From an uncultured Dethiosulfovibrio sp. (lineage in GTDB: Bacteria > Synergistota > Synergistia > Synergistales > Dethiosulfovibrionaceae): a stretch of DNA of 64,000 nt. The stretch lies in assembly GCF_963667585.1 (NCBI RefSeq), contig NZ_OY763420.1, positions 1,136,001-1,200,000 on the forward strand, read 5' to 3'. Shown here piece by piece: positions 7,323 to 14,733 of the stretch. The position numbers were made by a program, and so were the translations under genes. The notes under the pieces were generated by a model. That model had not been told where the DNA came from. It did not search any database and saw only the letters and a program-made list of their open reading frames with translations. How positions within the stretch are numbered: position 1 is the first letter of the stretch; every line of letters starts with the position of its first letter.

Positions 7323-7820
7323 GTGAGACTTGAATCTTTAGCTGCGATCATAGAACTGCTGGCGGTCTATCATCCGGCAGGTATCCGCATATTACAGGGG
7401 CAAGCATCTGCGCTATCCTCCGAGCAGTGGGTCGATCTGGCCGATGCGATACGCCCGTCCGTGGAGTCAGTCCACGTCCAATCTGATAGTTCGCCGGAAG
7501 ACCGTATCCTCTCCGAGATTCGGCGTGGTGAGGTAGTTGCCGAAATCATACATGAAGCTGGAGGCTGGGATATGATCGTAGCGGCGGTCAAGTCCTTCCG
7601 GGTCCTGTATGGCGAAGACTGGCGGGCGTTCGTCCGGTATTGCTGGGTTAAAACGGCTCCCTGTCGCTTTGAGACGGTGACCTCGTTGGCTGATTCCCTC
7701 CATATGGATCGATCTACGTTGCCGAGGTTGAGTCGCAGGGTCTCGGAGTACATCGCCCATATGATCGTGAGCGGCATGATACAACAGCCACTTGAAATCT
7801 TCGAAAATGCGTCAGTTTGA
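7323..7820 (+). CDS. putative phage late-transcription regulator (HTH protein)
   Basis: A 165-residue protein starting at GTG 7323 after GAGGAGGAGATG. Its C-terminal third contains a sigma-like helix-turn-helix, SLADSLHMDRSTLPRLSRRV, at about residues 122-142, followed by a closing helix. Size, fold and position (end of the early genes, before the terminase) resemble ArpU/RinA-type activators of late phage operons. An 11-bp-spaced TCAGT repeat array with a matching -10 sequence lies just beyond its stop codon and is the obvious candidate target. The assignment to a particular family is inference. Confidence 0.6.
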   Translation: MRLESLAAIIELLAVYHPAGIRILQGQASALSSEQWVDLADAIRPSVESVHVQSDSSPEDRILSEIRRGEVVAEIIHEAGGWDMIVAAVKSFRVLYGEDWRAFVRYCWVKTAPCRFETVTSLADSLHMDRSTLPRLSRRVSEYIAHMIVSGMIQQPLEIFENASV

Positions 7821-7834
7821 GCACGGTTAGAGCG

Positions 7835-7885
7835 TCAGTGATCCCTCAGTAATCCCTCAGTTGTGCGTCGGCATAGAGGTATATT
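7835..7885 (+). promoter_or_regulatory. candidate activator-dependent late promoter with 11-bp repeats
   Basis: TCAGT occurs at 7835, 7846 and 7857, spaced exactly 11 bp; the first two copies extend to TCAGTRATCCC. A fourth TCAGT lies at 7812 inside the regulator gene. The third copy occupies the -35 position (7857-7862), 17 bases before a -10-like TATATT at 7880-7885. One-helical-turn spacing on a single DNA face is typical of activator sites. The downstream plus-strand genes are the terminase and capsid genes, but a minus-strand cargo block and a hairpin now intervene. Confidence 0.4.
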
Positions 7886-7906
7886 GGTATCATCAAATAT
7901 AAAACG

Positions 7907-8530
7907 CTATTGCTTAGGAACCTCATCTATAAACATTTTTATTACCTCAGAAGATTTTTCTCCTATTCTTGTTATTAAATTATTGATTCTTTCTGTATTG
8001 CTGGAATCGTAGCTTTTGGAGGGTAATTCTAGTAACATTTCATTAATTTCTTTTGCAATAATTTCTTTTTCGTTGAAAAAAGCATCTATTTTTTTGTGTA
8101 TAGGGCCAGAAGTCATATCTTTAACTCTTTTTGTTCGTATAATAAATTTATTTTTTATAATAGTATTCTCTTTTAAGGCAGTGCTGTTGTGTGCCCTTTT
8201 CTCAGAAGTCTGGGCTTCCAATGCTTTAATTACGTCGTCAAGGGCATCAAGCCATTGTCCAAAAATCTTTTCTCGCATGGGCATTTTAGCTACATCTGTA
8301 GATATGTCAGCCTGGCGATGCATTATTTGATTTTGGCGGTAGAGGATTACGCACTGAGAAATTAATAGAAGAGGTTGGGCGGTAGCAGAGAGTGCGGACC
8401 AACTCATATCCATTTTCTCAAAACGCATTAGGAGCAACACCTGAAGTAGCAATAACACGAGGACAGACACCAAAAAGTTTTCCTCAAGGAATTTCCGTGT
8501 CTTATGCCAGTATTTCTTTACCCACTGCAC
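7907..8530 (-). CDS. AT-rich membrane-anchored protein, prophage cargo
   Basis: A 207-residue protein of unknown family on the opposite strand to the rest of the prophage. The N-terminus has two hydrophobic segments at about residues 16-35 and 45-65, followed by about 140 charged, helical residues that should face the cytoplasm (two likely coiled coils, ending KMFIDEVPKQ). GTG 8530 is chosen because AAAGGAG lies 8 bases upstream; an in-frame GTG at 8539 overlaps that site. Base composition is clearly AT-richer than the neighbours, a sign of separate acquisition. A lysogenic-conversion, exclusion or anti-phage role is possible but only inferred from position. Confidence 0.6.
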   Translation of the reverse strand: MQWVKKYWHKTRKFLEENFLVSVLVLLLLQVLLLMRFEKMDMSWSALSATAQPLLLISQCVILYRQNQIMHRQADISTDVAKMPMREKIFGQWLDALDDVIKALEAQTSEKRAHNSTALKENTIIKNKFIIRTKRVKDMTSGPIHKKIDAFFNEKEIIAKEINEMLLELPSKSYDSSNTERINNLITRIGEKSSEVIKMFIDEVPKQ

Positions 8531-8577
8531 CGCGACCACTCCTTTGACTGAAATTGCTCTGATTATACGCCAAAGCG

Positions 8578-8615
8578 AAGGCCCCTACCGGTGATGCGGC
8601 AGGGGCCTTGTTTTT
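8578..8615 (+). terminator. intrinsic terminator between cargo genes
   Basis: The 9-bp arms AAGGCCCCT (8578-8586) and AGGGGCCTT (8601-8609) pair perfectly and extend inward by three more pairs. A T-run on the plus strand (8611-8615) follows. On the minus strand the hairpin also lies just after the hicB stop codon but has only a short T-run, so it fits plus-strand termination best and may also serve hicAB. Confidence 0.7.
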
Positions 8616-9012
8616 AAACTCCCAACCTCTCCCTGAGAGCCTCCTGGAGGGTGCTGGAAAAGTTGATTTTATTCTCCATGGCCATCTGGTTGAGCCAGGC
8701 CGGTATTGTTACGTTCTTGTTTACGGATTTTTTTATCTCCTCTTTGCGAAGGATATCCATCCTCACATCGATTAGAACGGCAACCTCGTCTCCTTCTGGC
8801 TCTAGCTTGTTGACCGGGGTGGGGCTTGGAATAGGGTCGTTGTCATCTTCCATGCAAAGCAAATGACCTCCTAAAGCATCCTTTGCGCTGGCAATGGCGT
8901 CGGCGTAGTCTGTTCCGAAGGTGTTACAGCCTGGAAGGTCAGGGAAGCGGACACAGACATACTCACCGTCTTCGGATAGAAGAGCAGGATATACTCGAAC
9001 GTCCTTTTTCAT
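8614..9012 (-). CDS. hicB: HicB-type antitoxin
   Basis: A 132-residue antitoxin. Residues about 1-60 form the HicB RNase-H-like domain (VYPALLSEDGEYVCVRFPDL, then CNTFGTDYADAIASAKDAL), and the C-terminal 50 residues form a DNA-binding helical domain (NVTIPAWLNQMAMEN) of the ribbon-helix-helix kind. It neutralises HicA by masking the toxin active site and represses the operon. The gene lies 28 bases after hicA on the same strand, the usual hicA-hicB order. Within a prophage it may stabilise the lysogen or act against other phages. Confidence 0.9.
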   Translation of the reverse strand: MKKDVRVYPALLSEDGEYVCVRFPDLPGCNTFGTDYADAIASAKDALGGHLLCMEDDNDPIPSPTPVNKLEPEGDEVAVLIDVRMDILRKEEIKKSVNKNVTIPAWLNQMAMENKINFSSTLQEALRERLGV

Positions 9013-9040
9013 AGGAAATCGTCTCCTTTCTGAGGCGGGG

Positions 9041-9223
9041 CTACTTGAGCCCCGCCTGTTTCATGATGCTGTTGAATGTCTTGGGTGGAACGTCCTTTTG
9101 GGGATGCTTTACAGTTGCCTTCCCCGGCTTTGTCGGATGCTTGAAATGATGGTGGCTACCAACCGTCTTGATCCAGTACCAGCCATCATTTTCGAGGATC
9201 TTGATTATTTCGCTGGACTTCAT
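9041..9223 (-). CDS. hicA: HicA-type mRNA interferase toxin
   Basis: A 60-residue toxin of normal HicA length, with a double-stranded RNA-binding-like fold. It starts MKSSEIIKILENDGW and carries the catalytic His in GSHHHF, followed by HPTKPGKATVKHP and KTFNSIMKQAG. HicA cleaves mRNA and arrests translation when free of HicB. ATG 9223 is used because GGGGGGAAAGCG precedes it; the longer frame back to 9274 would start upstream of the predicted promoter -10 box. Confidence 0.92.
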   Translation of the reverse strand: MKSSEIIKILENDGWYWIKTVGSHHHFKHPTKPGKATVKHPQKDVPPKTFNSIMKQAGLK

Positions 9224-9245
9224 CGCTTTCCCCCCTGACGTCATT

Positions 9246-9274
9246 ATTATAATGCGCATTATTATGCGCGTCAA
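9246..9274 (-). promoter_or_regulatory. hicAB promoter with internal operator palindrome
   Basis: On the minus strand a consensus-like promoter is present: -35 TTGACG (9274-9269), a 17-base spacer, and -10 TATAAT (9251-9246). The palindrome GCGCATTATTATGCGC (9254-9269) fills the spacer and is well placed for HicB autorepression. The -10 region is nearly symmetrical, so a plus-strand TATAAT also exists at 9248-9253, facing the terminase genes, though without a good -35. Confidence 0.75.
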
Positions 9275-9301
9275 GTCTTTGGATTACAGGAGGTGACCGC
9301 C

Positions 9302-9817
9302 GTGGCAAAGAAGAAGCTCACAGCGAAACAGGCTGCATTCGTGGAGGAATACCTCGTAGACCTTAACGCCACGGCGGCGGCCACCAGGGCCGGGTATGCC
9401 CCGAAGAGTGCCCGCAAGGTAGGGTCGAACCTTCTGACTCTGCCTCACGTCCAGGCGGCGATCGAGGAGGCCCTGGCGGAGCGTCGGGAGCGGGTGGAGG
9501 TTACGCAGGATCAGGTTGTGGCTGAGCTGGCCCGAATAGCTTTTGGCAACCCTCAAGACGTAATGGAGTGGGGACCTGGAGGTGTACGCCTGAGGCCCAG
9601 CTCCGAGCTGACGCCCGACCAGGCAGCCATGGTCGCTGAGGTTTCGGAGACGACAAGCCAAAACGGGGGTTCGCTGAGGCTCAAAACCCATGACAAGGTC
9701 AGGGCTCTTGAGCTCCTCGGTAAGCACCTGGGAATGTTCGTGGAGCGGTCCAAGATGGACGTGGAAGGGGGGTTGGAGGTCCGTGTAAGCTATGGCGATG
9801 AAAAGGGTAACGATTGA
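9302..9817 (+). CDS. terminase small subunit (Terminase_2 type)
   Basis: A 171-residue DNA-recognition subunit of the packaging motor. It opens with the family pattern LTAKQAAFVEEYLVDLNATA followed by ATRAGY, the helix-turn-helix that binds the pac/cos site, and continues with a helical oligomerisation region ending in ALELLGKHLGMF. GTG 9302 is chosen over GTG 9293 because the AGGAGG at 9288-9293 is 8 bases away. It overlaps the large subunit by 26 bases. Confidence 0.9.
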   Translation: MAKKKLTAKQAAFVEEYLVDLNATAAATRAGYAPKSARKVGSNLLTLPHVQAAIEEALAERRERVEVTQDQVVAELARIAFGNPQDVMEWGPGGVRLRPSSELTPDQAAMVAEVSETTSQNGGSLRLKTHDKVRALELLGKHLGMFVERSKMDVEGGLEVRVSYGDEKGND

Positions 9818-11078
9818 ATTTAACCCGGTCTTCCGGGAGGTAAACCACTGCCGGAGGCGATATCGGGTGCTGAAGGGCTCCGCTGGATCGGGGAAGTCCG
9901 TCAATATCGCTCAGGACTACGTTTTAAAGCTAATGGACCCTCGTTACAAGGGGGCGAACCTGCTGGTCGTAAGGAAGGTGGAGGGGTCCAATAAAGACTC
10001 CACCTATGCCGAGCTTCTTGGGGCAATCTCTCGCACCTGTGGAGATAAAGCAGACCTGATCTGGGACACCACCACCAACCCTCTCCAGATGACCTGCCGG
10101 ATCACCGGAAGTCGGGTCATTTTCCGAGGTATGAACGACGCCAGGCAGAGGGAGAAGGTCAAGTCCATCACCTTTCCAACCGGCAAGCTCACTTGGATCT
10201 GGATCGAGGAGGCGACGGAACTGGAGGAGTCGGATGTGGATATTCTGGATGACCGTCTAAGGGGTCTCCTGGACAACCCGAATCTCTACTATCAGATCAC
10301 CTTCACCTTTAACCCGGTGAGTGCCTCCCACTGGATCAAGCGGAAATACTTCGACATCACCTCACCGGACATCTTCACCCACCATTCGACCTATCTGGAC
10401 AACCGATTTATCGATGAGGCGTATCACCGCCGAATGGAGCTCCGTCAGGTCCAAGACCCCGACGGCTATCGGGTGTATGGGTTGGGCGAGTGGGGCGAGA
10501 CCGGGGGCCTGATCCTCACCCATTACCTAGTGGAGGATTTTTGCCGAGACCAGGGGCGTTTCGACTTTATGGTCCACTCCCAGGACTTTGGCTTCAATCA
10601 TGCCAATGCGATTCTGACGGTGGGGTTTAAGGACGGCGAGCTCTATATCTGCGACGAGATCTACGTCTACGAGCACGACACGACGGAGATCATAGAGATA
10701 GCCCAAAAGAAGGGGCTCAGCAAAAGCCTCCGCATGTGGTGCGACTCCGCAGAGCCTGACAGGATAAAGATGTGGCATAAGGCAGGGTACAAGGCTATGG
10801 CCGTAAAGAAGGAGCCTGGGAGCGTCAGGGCGCAGATCGATTACCTGAAGGGGCTGAAGATCCATATACATCCCGATTGTCGCCGGACCTTGAAGGAGAT
10901 CCAGGCGTGGCGATGGAGGAAGGACGGAAGAACCGGGCTCTATACCGACGAGCCGGTGGAGTTCTTCGACGACGCTATGGCGGCTTTAAGGTACAGCGTC
11001 GAGGATCTGCGGAGGAGAAGGGGTAAGGGTAAGCCTCGCTCCGGTGGCTCTCGGATAGCCCCAGGCCTTTTTGGGTAG
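9792..11078 (+). CDS. terminase large subunit (PBSX family)
   Basis: A 428-residue packaging ATPase and nuclease. The N-terminal ATPase has the Walker A-like GSAGSGKSVN at about residue 30 and Walker B LTWIWIEEATE near residue 130, followed by a coupling segment TFTFNPVS. The C-terminal RNase-H-like nuclease includes SQDFGFNHANAI with its metal-binding Asp, and the late acidic pair EFFDDAMAALRY. Together with the small subunit it cuts and pumps DNA into the procapsid. Its presence shows packaging from concatemers rather than Mu-type transposition, although the following head genes are Mu-like. Confidence 0.93.
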   Translation: MAMKRVTIEFNPVFREVNHCRRRYRVLKGSAGSGKSVNIAQDYVLKLMDPRYKGANLLVVRKVEGSNKDSTYAELLGAISRTCGDKADLIWDTTTNPLQMTCRITGSRVIFRGMNDARQREKVKSITFPTGKLTWIWIEEATELEESDVDILDDRLRGLLDNPNLYYQITFTFNPVSASHWIKRKYFDITSPDIFTHHSTYLDNRFIDEAYHRRMELRQVQDPDGYRVYGLGEWGETGGLILTHYLVEDFCRDQGRFDFMVHSQDFGFNHANAILTVGFKDGELYICDEIYVYEHDTTEIIEIAQKKGLSKSLRMWCDSAEPDRIKMWHKAGYKAMAVKKEPGSVRAQIDYLKGLKIHIHPDCRRTLKEIQAWRWRKDGRTGLYTDEPVEFFDDAMAALRYSVEDLRRRRGKGKPRSGGSRIAPGLFG

Positions 11079-11093
11079 AAAGGAGGTGTCTTT

Positions 11094-12329
11094 TTGGCAG
11101 AGGTAAAGGAGAAGTCTAATGTCTTTGGGTTTGGGTATTCCGACTTGGCCATGCAGCTTATGAGCTCTATGGATCAGCCTGTGGCCAACCCAGACGTCCA
11201 GGCATCTCGGTATAAGGAGATGCTTAACGATGAGACTATAGGGACCGGCATGGAGTATCTGTGTTATTCCATCGTCGGCAAGATCAGGGGCTATACTCAC
11301 CCGGATGAGAAGATAAAGGACCTGGTGGACAGCTGCCAGATGGCTCTTAGAGGGACGTTGGAGGAAGCCAGGCGAAGTCTTTTAGAGAACGGACTCGGAT
11401 ACGGATTCGGCGTATCCGAGTTTTCTCTTTTTGAGATGGATGGGGCCTGGGTGCTTTCATCCCTCCAGACATACGATCCTATGACCATAAAGTTTATCTT
11501 CGGCAGAGGCGAGGATAACGCCGTTGAGATCTCTAAAGTGCGTCAGTCCGCAGGTGGTAAGGATATGGATATCCCGGTGGAGAAGTGCATGGTCTACCGC
11601 CATGGGACCGGGAGTAATCCTTACGGCAGATCACGACTTCGGCGATGCTGGAGATGGTACGCCTTCAAGAAGGCTGTGCCAAAATTCTGGGCTGTGGCCC
11701 TTGAGCGGTTTGGAATGCCCGCCCTTGTGGGGAAATCGGACGACACGGAGCAGATGGACAAGGTTCTCAGTGGGGCCTACGCAAAGGCTCACTTTGCCAT
11801 AGGGGTTGACGACGATATATCCACCATCAACGGAGCTTCAAATACAGGGGTGGCCATGGGCACGGGTTATGAACAAGCGATCTCTTTTTGTAACAAGATG
11901 CTCTACAGGGCGATGTTCCTTCCGTCCCTCCTGGAAGGCGGAGAGGGCGGAGGATCTTACTCCCTTGGGGAGATCCACTGGCGAATGTTCAACGACGCTT
12001 GCCTCTGGCTTGCTCGTGAGCTTGCGGAGGCTGAGATAGAGCAGCTTTGGCGGCCTATTATCGAGTGGAATTTCGGCCCTCAGGAAAGCTATGGTGAGCT
12101 GGACGTGTCGGACTCAGGGACGCCAGGGGAGAAGAAGATTATGTCCGAGGTGTTCCTGAACGGCGTAAACGGTGGTTATCTCTTCCCCGACGAAGGGGAT
12201 GCCGAGTGGATGCGTGAACGTCTTGGGTTCCCGGAGGAGCCGGAAGGTGGTGAGGCGGTTTCATGGCGATCCAGACTTTTAAGGAACAACTCGCCCGCTG
12301 GAAGCGAGGAGAACAAAACGACACCCTAG
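11094..12329 (+). CDS. portal protein (DUF935, Mu gp29-like)
   Basis: A 411-residue portal protein, which forms the dodecameric channel at the capsid vertex. DUF935 features are visible: DETIGTGMEYL near the N-terminus, GYGFGVSEF in the wing region, ENLGYGF-like hydrophobic turns, PYGRSRLRRCWRWYAFKK in the crown-facing part, and IEQLWRPIIEWNFG near the stem end. The start is a TTG preceded by AAAGGAGGTG. The last 67 bases overlap the minor head protein gene in another frame. Confidence 0.88.
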   Translation: MAEVKEKSNVFGFGYSDLAMQLMSSMDQPVANPDVQASRYKEMLNDETIGTGMEYLCYSIVGKIRGYTHPDEKIKDLVDSCQMALRGTLEEARRSLLENGLGYGFGVSEFSLFEMDGAWVLSSLQTYDPMTIKFIFGRGEDNAVEISKVRQSAGGKDMDIPVEKCMVYRHGTGSNPYGRSRLRRCWRWYAFKKAVPKFWAVALERFGMPALVGKSDDTEQMDKVLSGAYAKAHFAIGVDDDISTINGASNTGVAMGTGYEQAISFCNKMLYRAMFLPSLLEGGEGGGSYSLGEIHWRMFNDACLWLARELAEAEIEQLWRPIIEWNFGPQESYGELDVSDSGTPGEKKIMSEVFLNGVNGGYLFPDEGDAEWMRERLGFPEEPEGGEAVSWRSRLLRNNSPAGSEENKTTP

Positions 12330-13498
12330 AGATAAGGATAAAAGGGGTCAAGCGGACAGGCCGGACCCATGCCAGGCTCCATAAGCACATCACCGCCACG
12401 GTCTGGCGGGATGTTAAGCCGTGGATCGACAAGATGGTTAGAGAGGGACAAGATGGCAGTATCCCCATGGGAGGCGAGGGGCCGAAGCTGGAAACCTCCT
12501 TCATGAAGGGCATCCGTGATGCCGTTGAGCTGGGATATCGTCAAGGTGGTCAGCTGGTCCGGGAGCTTTCCAGGAAGGTGTCTCTTGCGGACGATTGGAA
12601 TGCTGTACTCCCTGCGGAGGCTTTATCCTGGTTGGATCGTTATGTGCCTGAGCTCGCCAGGGTTTACGAGGTTGCCGTACTGGAGCAGGTTCGGGACGTT
12701 ATATCCAGATCCTTGCGAGAGGGGCTTACGTTGAAGCGATCCACAAAGGAGCTAAAGGGCATAAACCGAGAGGTATCAGGTTTTGCCCGCCACCGGCTAG
12801 AATGTATCGCCAGGACCGAGGCCATGAGGGCCTATTCTATGGGCCATCTCCGATCCGCCATCGACTCCAGGGAGGTAGTCGGGTTTGAGTTCTCGGCGAT
12901 CCTTGACGATAGGGTTTCAACCGGTTGTCAGGCTAGGGAAGGGCTGATGTTTCGGATAGGAGATCCCAGGCTCCCTTTCAATACCCCACCGCTACATCCG
13001 AACTGCCGGAGTGTGCTTATCCCCTTATTAGCGATAGAGTTTCCGGAAGGGATACCGGACGACCCCAGGATAGACTCTCTGCCCTCCACGTTGCAAAGGG
13101 ATATCGACGTGGAGGCTGTTAGGAGTGTACTGGGTGGGGATAAGCAGAGGTCGTCACGTTCAGAGTGGGTGATAAACCAGCAAAAGCAGAACCGCCACGT
13201 TTGGGGTACGAGTGAGTACATAGCGTATTCTGAAAAGCTAAAGGATAAAAGCACAAAACCATCTTACATTGAAATATCGATAGAGCAGCTTCAAGATATT
13301 GTTGAAAACAAAGAAGGAAAATGGGAACAAGTCTCTGATAAATCGAATAAGCAGCGTATTACCCTTGAGTTTCTTGTCGGTAGGTTCTACAATGATGTAA
13401 AGGGCGAGTATGAACCTAGTAATGTTTTGATAGTTATTCCTGGAAAGACTGGAGCGCATGCTTATCCAGGGAAACCTCGCTGGAAGGAGGAAGCGTAA
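12263..13498 (+). CDS. Mu gpF-like minor head protein with toxin-like C-terminus
   Basis: Residues about 1-270 form a phage Mu gpF/SPP1 gp7-type head morphogenesis protein: a helical N-terminus, then RHRLECIARTEAMRAYS, FSAILDDRVSTGCQAREG and the signature PPLHPNCRSVLIPL. Residues about 305-405 are different: QQKQNRHVWGTSEYIAY, SIEQLQDIVENKEGKW and a C-terminal strand region ending KTGAHAYPGKP. This resembles polymorphic toxin type 50 domains, predicted RNases of the BECR fold, which are known as C-terminal extensions of such head proteins. The DNA becomes AT-richer at about 13,190. The ATG start lies inside the portal gene. The next gene overlaps by one base and may encode immunity. Confidence 0.82.
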   Translation: MAIQTFKEQLARWKRGEQNDTLEIRIKGVKRTGRTHARLHKHITATVWRDVKPWIDKMVREGQDGSIPMGGEGPKLETSFMKGIRDAVELGYRQGGQLVRELSRKVSLADDWNAVLPAEALSWLDRYVPELARVYEVAVLEQVRDVISRSLREGLTLKRSTKELKGINREVSGFARHRLECIARTEAMRAYSMGHLRSAIDSREVVGFEFSAILDDRVSTGCQAREGLMFRIGDPRLPFNTPPLHPNCRSVLIPLLAIEFPEGIPDDPRIDSLPSTLQRDIDVEAVRSVLGGDKQRSSRSEWVINQQKQNRHVWGTSEYIAYSEKLKDKSTKPSYIEISIEQLQDIVENKEGKWEQVSDKSNKQRITLEFLVGRFYNDVKGEYEPSNVLIVIPGKTGAHAYPGKPRWKEEA

Positions 13499-13713
13499 TG
13501 AATCTAGGCACAGCGTTTAAGGCAACAGGACCTGATGGAATTATTAGGGTAAAACTTAATGATGGATCGGAGATTGATGGCTTCCTAGAAGAGCGATTTG
13601 AAGATGACGAGCTTTCCTTCCTTTTTCGGTTGGTAGATAAGCCTCAGGCTTACAGGGAAGTCACTGAGAGTGAGATTCTTGAGATCAACGGTCATAAAAT
13701 CGATCACGTTTAG
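13498..13713 (+). CDS. small acidic protein, candidate immunity partner
   Basis: A 71-residue acidic protein whose ATG overlaps the stop codon of the toxin-tailed head protein by one base (TAATG), so the two are translationally coupled. It has a strand-rich N-terminal half (GIIRVKLNDGSEIDG) and an acidic patch (EERFEDDELSF). Like the toxin segment it is AT-richer than its neighbours. A terminator follows about 40 bases later. Acidic charge, size, coupling and shared composition fit a dedicated immunity protein; no family is recognised. Confidence 0.6.
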   Translation: MNLGTAFKATGPDGIIRVKLNDGSEIDGFLEERFEDDELSFLFRLVDKPQAYREVTESEILEINGHKIDHV

Positions 13714-13751
13714 ATGGCTTTCCCCTGTAGAAGCATGGATTGAAACTAAAG

Positions 13752-13787
13752 AAGCTGCTCCCTCATTTTGAGTGAGCGGCTTTTTTT
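13752..13787 (+). terminator. intrinsic terminator after toxin/immunity pair
   Basis: A 14-bp stem (13752-13765 with 13769-13782, one G-T wobble and one mismatch, loop TTT) is followed by seven T residues. It lies in the middle of the head operon, so it either attenuates transcription or arrived with the toxin/immunity segment. Confidence 0.8.
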
Positions 13788-13810
13788 ATTTGGCTAAGGA
13801 GGTCTTGAAA

Positions 13811-14731
13811 ATGCCAGAACTGATAACGACACAGGCAGTCTCCCTGTCTGAGGAGCTATGGTACAACGCTCTACCGATAGGGCAGTTTAGCGATCCTCGG
13901 TACGGGAAGGTGAACATAACGCCGGATCTAGTAACCAAGCTGGCGGCGAACATGGGGAAGGCTTTAGCCTATCCTCCTCCGGTAAAGCTGGGCCATGGAG
14001 ATGGAGCTCCAAGCCCGGGGACGATAAAGGAGGCGGTGGCGAAGGCCGACGGACTACATCTGAGGATGGAGGTGGACGACAAAGCGGCGGAAGATATCAG
14101 GGCGGGGCGGTATCGGTACATGAGTGCCGAGTACCATCCCGATTACATGGATAAGACCACAGGGAAGAACGTAGGGCCGTGCCTATTGGGTGTCGCTTTG
14201 GTGAACCAGCCAGCGCATCCAGGGGTACGGCCTATTTTTTTGAGCGACAGCGGATCGTGGACCCAGGACAAGGAACCAGAGAAAGGTGGTAATAACATGG
14301 ACCCGGAGAAGATAAAGGAGCTAGAGGCAAAAATAGCGGCGTTGGAGTCGGAGAAAAAGGATCTGGCTGACAAGGCAGAAGAGGCTAAGAAGCTGGCCGA
14401 TGGAGCTGTCGAGGAAGCCACAAAGTTGAAGAGGGAGCGACACGAGGCAGAGGTCAAGGCCTTTTGCGACGACTGGGCGGCTAAGGGGGTTCCTCCGGTC
14501 GTTGTGGACAAGATAAAGCCGGTCCTGTTGGCTGATGGCGGTGGGGTTATCAAGCTCTCTGACGCCAAGGAGACGGATATCAAAACCTTGCTCGGCGATA
14601 TCTTTGAGGCTATTCCCAAAGTGTCCCTGAGGGCTTTAGGCGACCCAACGGCTGAGAAGCAAATCGACTCTATAAAACTAGGCGACGACATAGCGGCCTG
14701 TGCGAATGGGCCCGATGAAGGAGGCAAGTAA
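13811..14731 (+). CDS. head maturation protease / scaffold (Mu gpI-like)
   Basis: A 306-residue protein. The N-terminal ~155 residues resemble Mu gpI-type proteases (WYNALPIGQFSDPRYG, KLGHGDGAPSPGTI, YRYMSAEYHPDY, LLGVALVNQPAHPG). Residues about 163-220 form a long coiled coil (PEKIKELEAKIAALESEKK), and the C-terminus is a scaffold-like domain. The product would guide capsid assembly and then degrade the scaffold. ATG 13811 has AAGGAGGT at 7 bases; the upstream in-frame ATG at 13772 lies inside the terminator stem. Confidence 0.85.
   Translation: MPELITTQAVSLSEELWYNALPIGQFSDPRYGKVNITPDLVTKLAANMGKALAYPPPVKLGHGDGAPSPGTIKEAVAKADGLHLRMEVDDKAAEDIRAGRYRYMSAEYHPDYMDKTTGKNVGPCLLGVALVNQPAHPGVRPIFLSDSGSWTQDKEPEKGGNNMDPEKIKELEAKIAALESEKKDLADKAEEAKKLADGAVEEATKLKRERHEAEVKAFCDDWAAKGVPPVVVDKIKPVLLADGGGVIKLSDAKETDIKTLLGDIFEAIPKVSLRALGDPTAEKQIDSIKLGDDIAACANGPDEGGK
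14297..14731 (+). CDS. internal in-frame scaffold start (Mu gpZ-like)
   Basis: Within the protease gene an ATG at 14297 is preceded by GAAAGGTGG 7 bases upstream and stands exactly at the junction between protease and coiled coil. Initiation here would yield a free 144-residue scaffold protein sharing the protease C-terminus, as in Mu I/Z and lambda C/Nu3. Evidence is the ribosome binding site and domain boundary only. Confidence 0.5.
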   Translation: MDPEKIKELEAKIAALESEKKDLADKAEEAKKLADGAVEEATKLKRERHEAEVKAFCDDWAAKGVPPVVVDKIKPVLLADGGGVIKLSDAKETDIKTLLGDIFEAIPKVSLRALGDPTAEKQIDSIKLGDDIAACANGPDEGGK

Positions 14732-14733
14732 TT

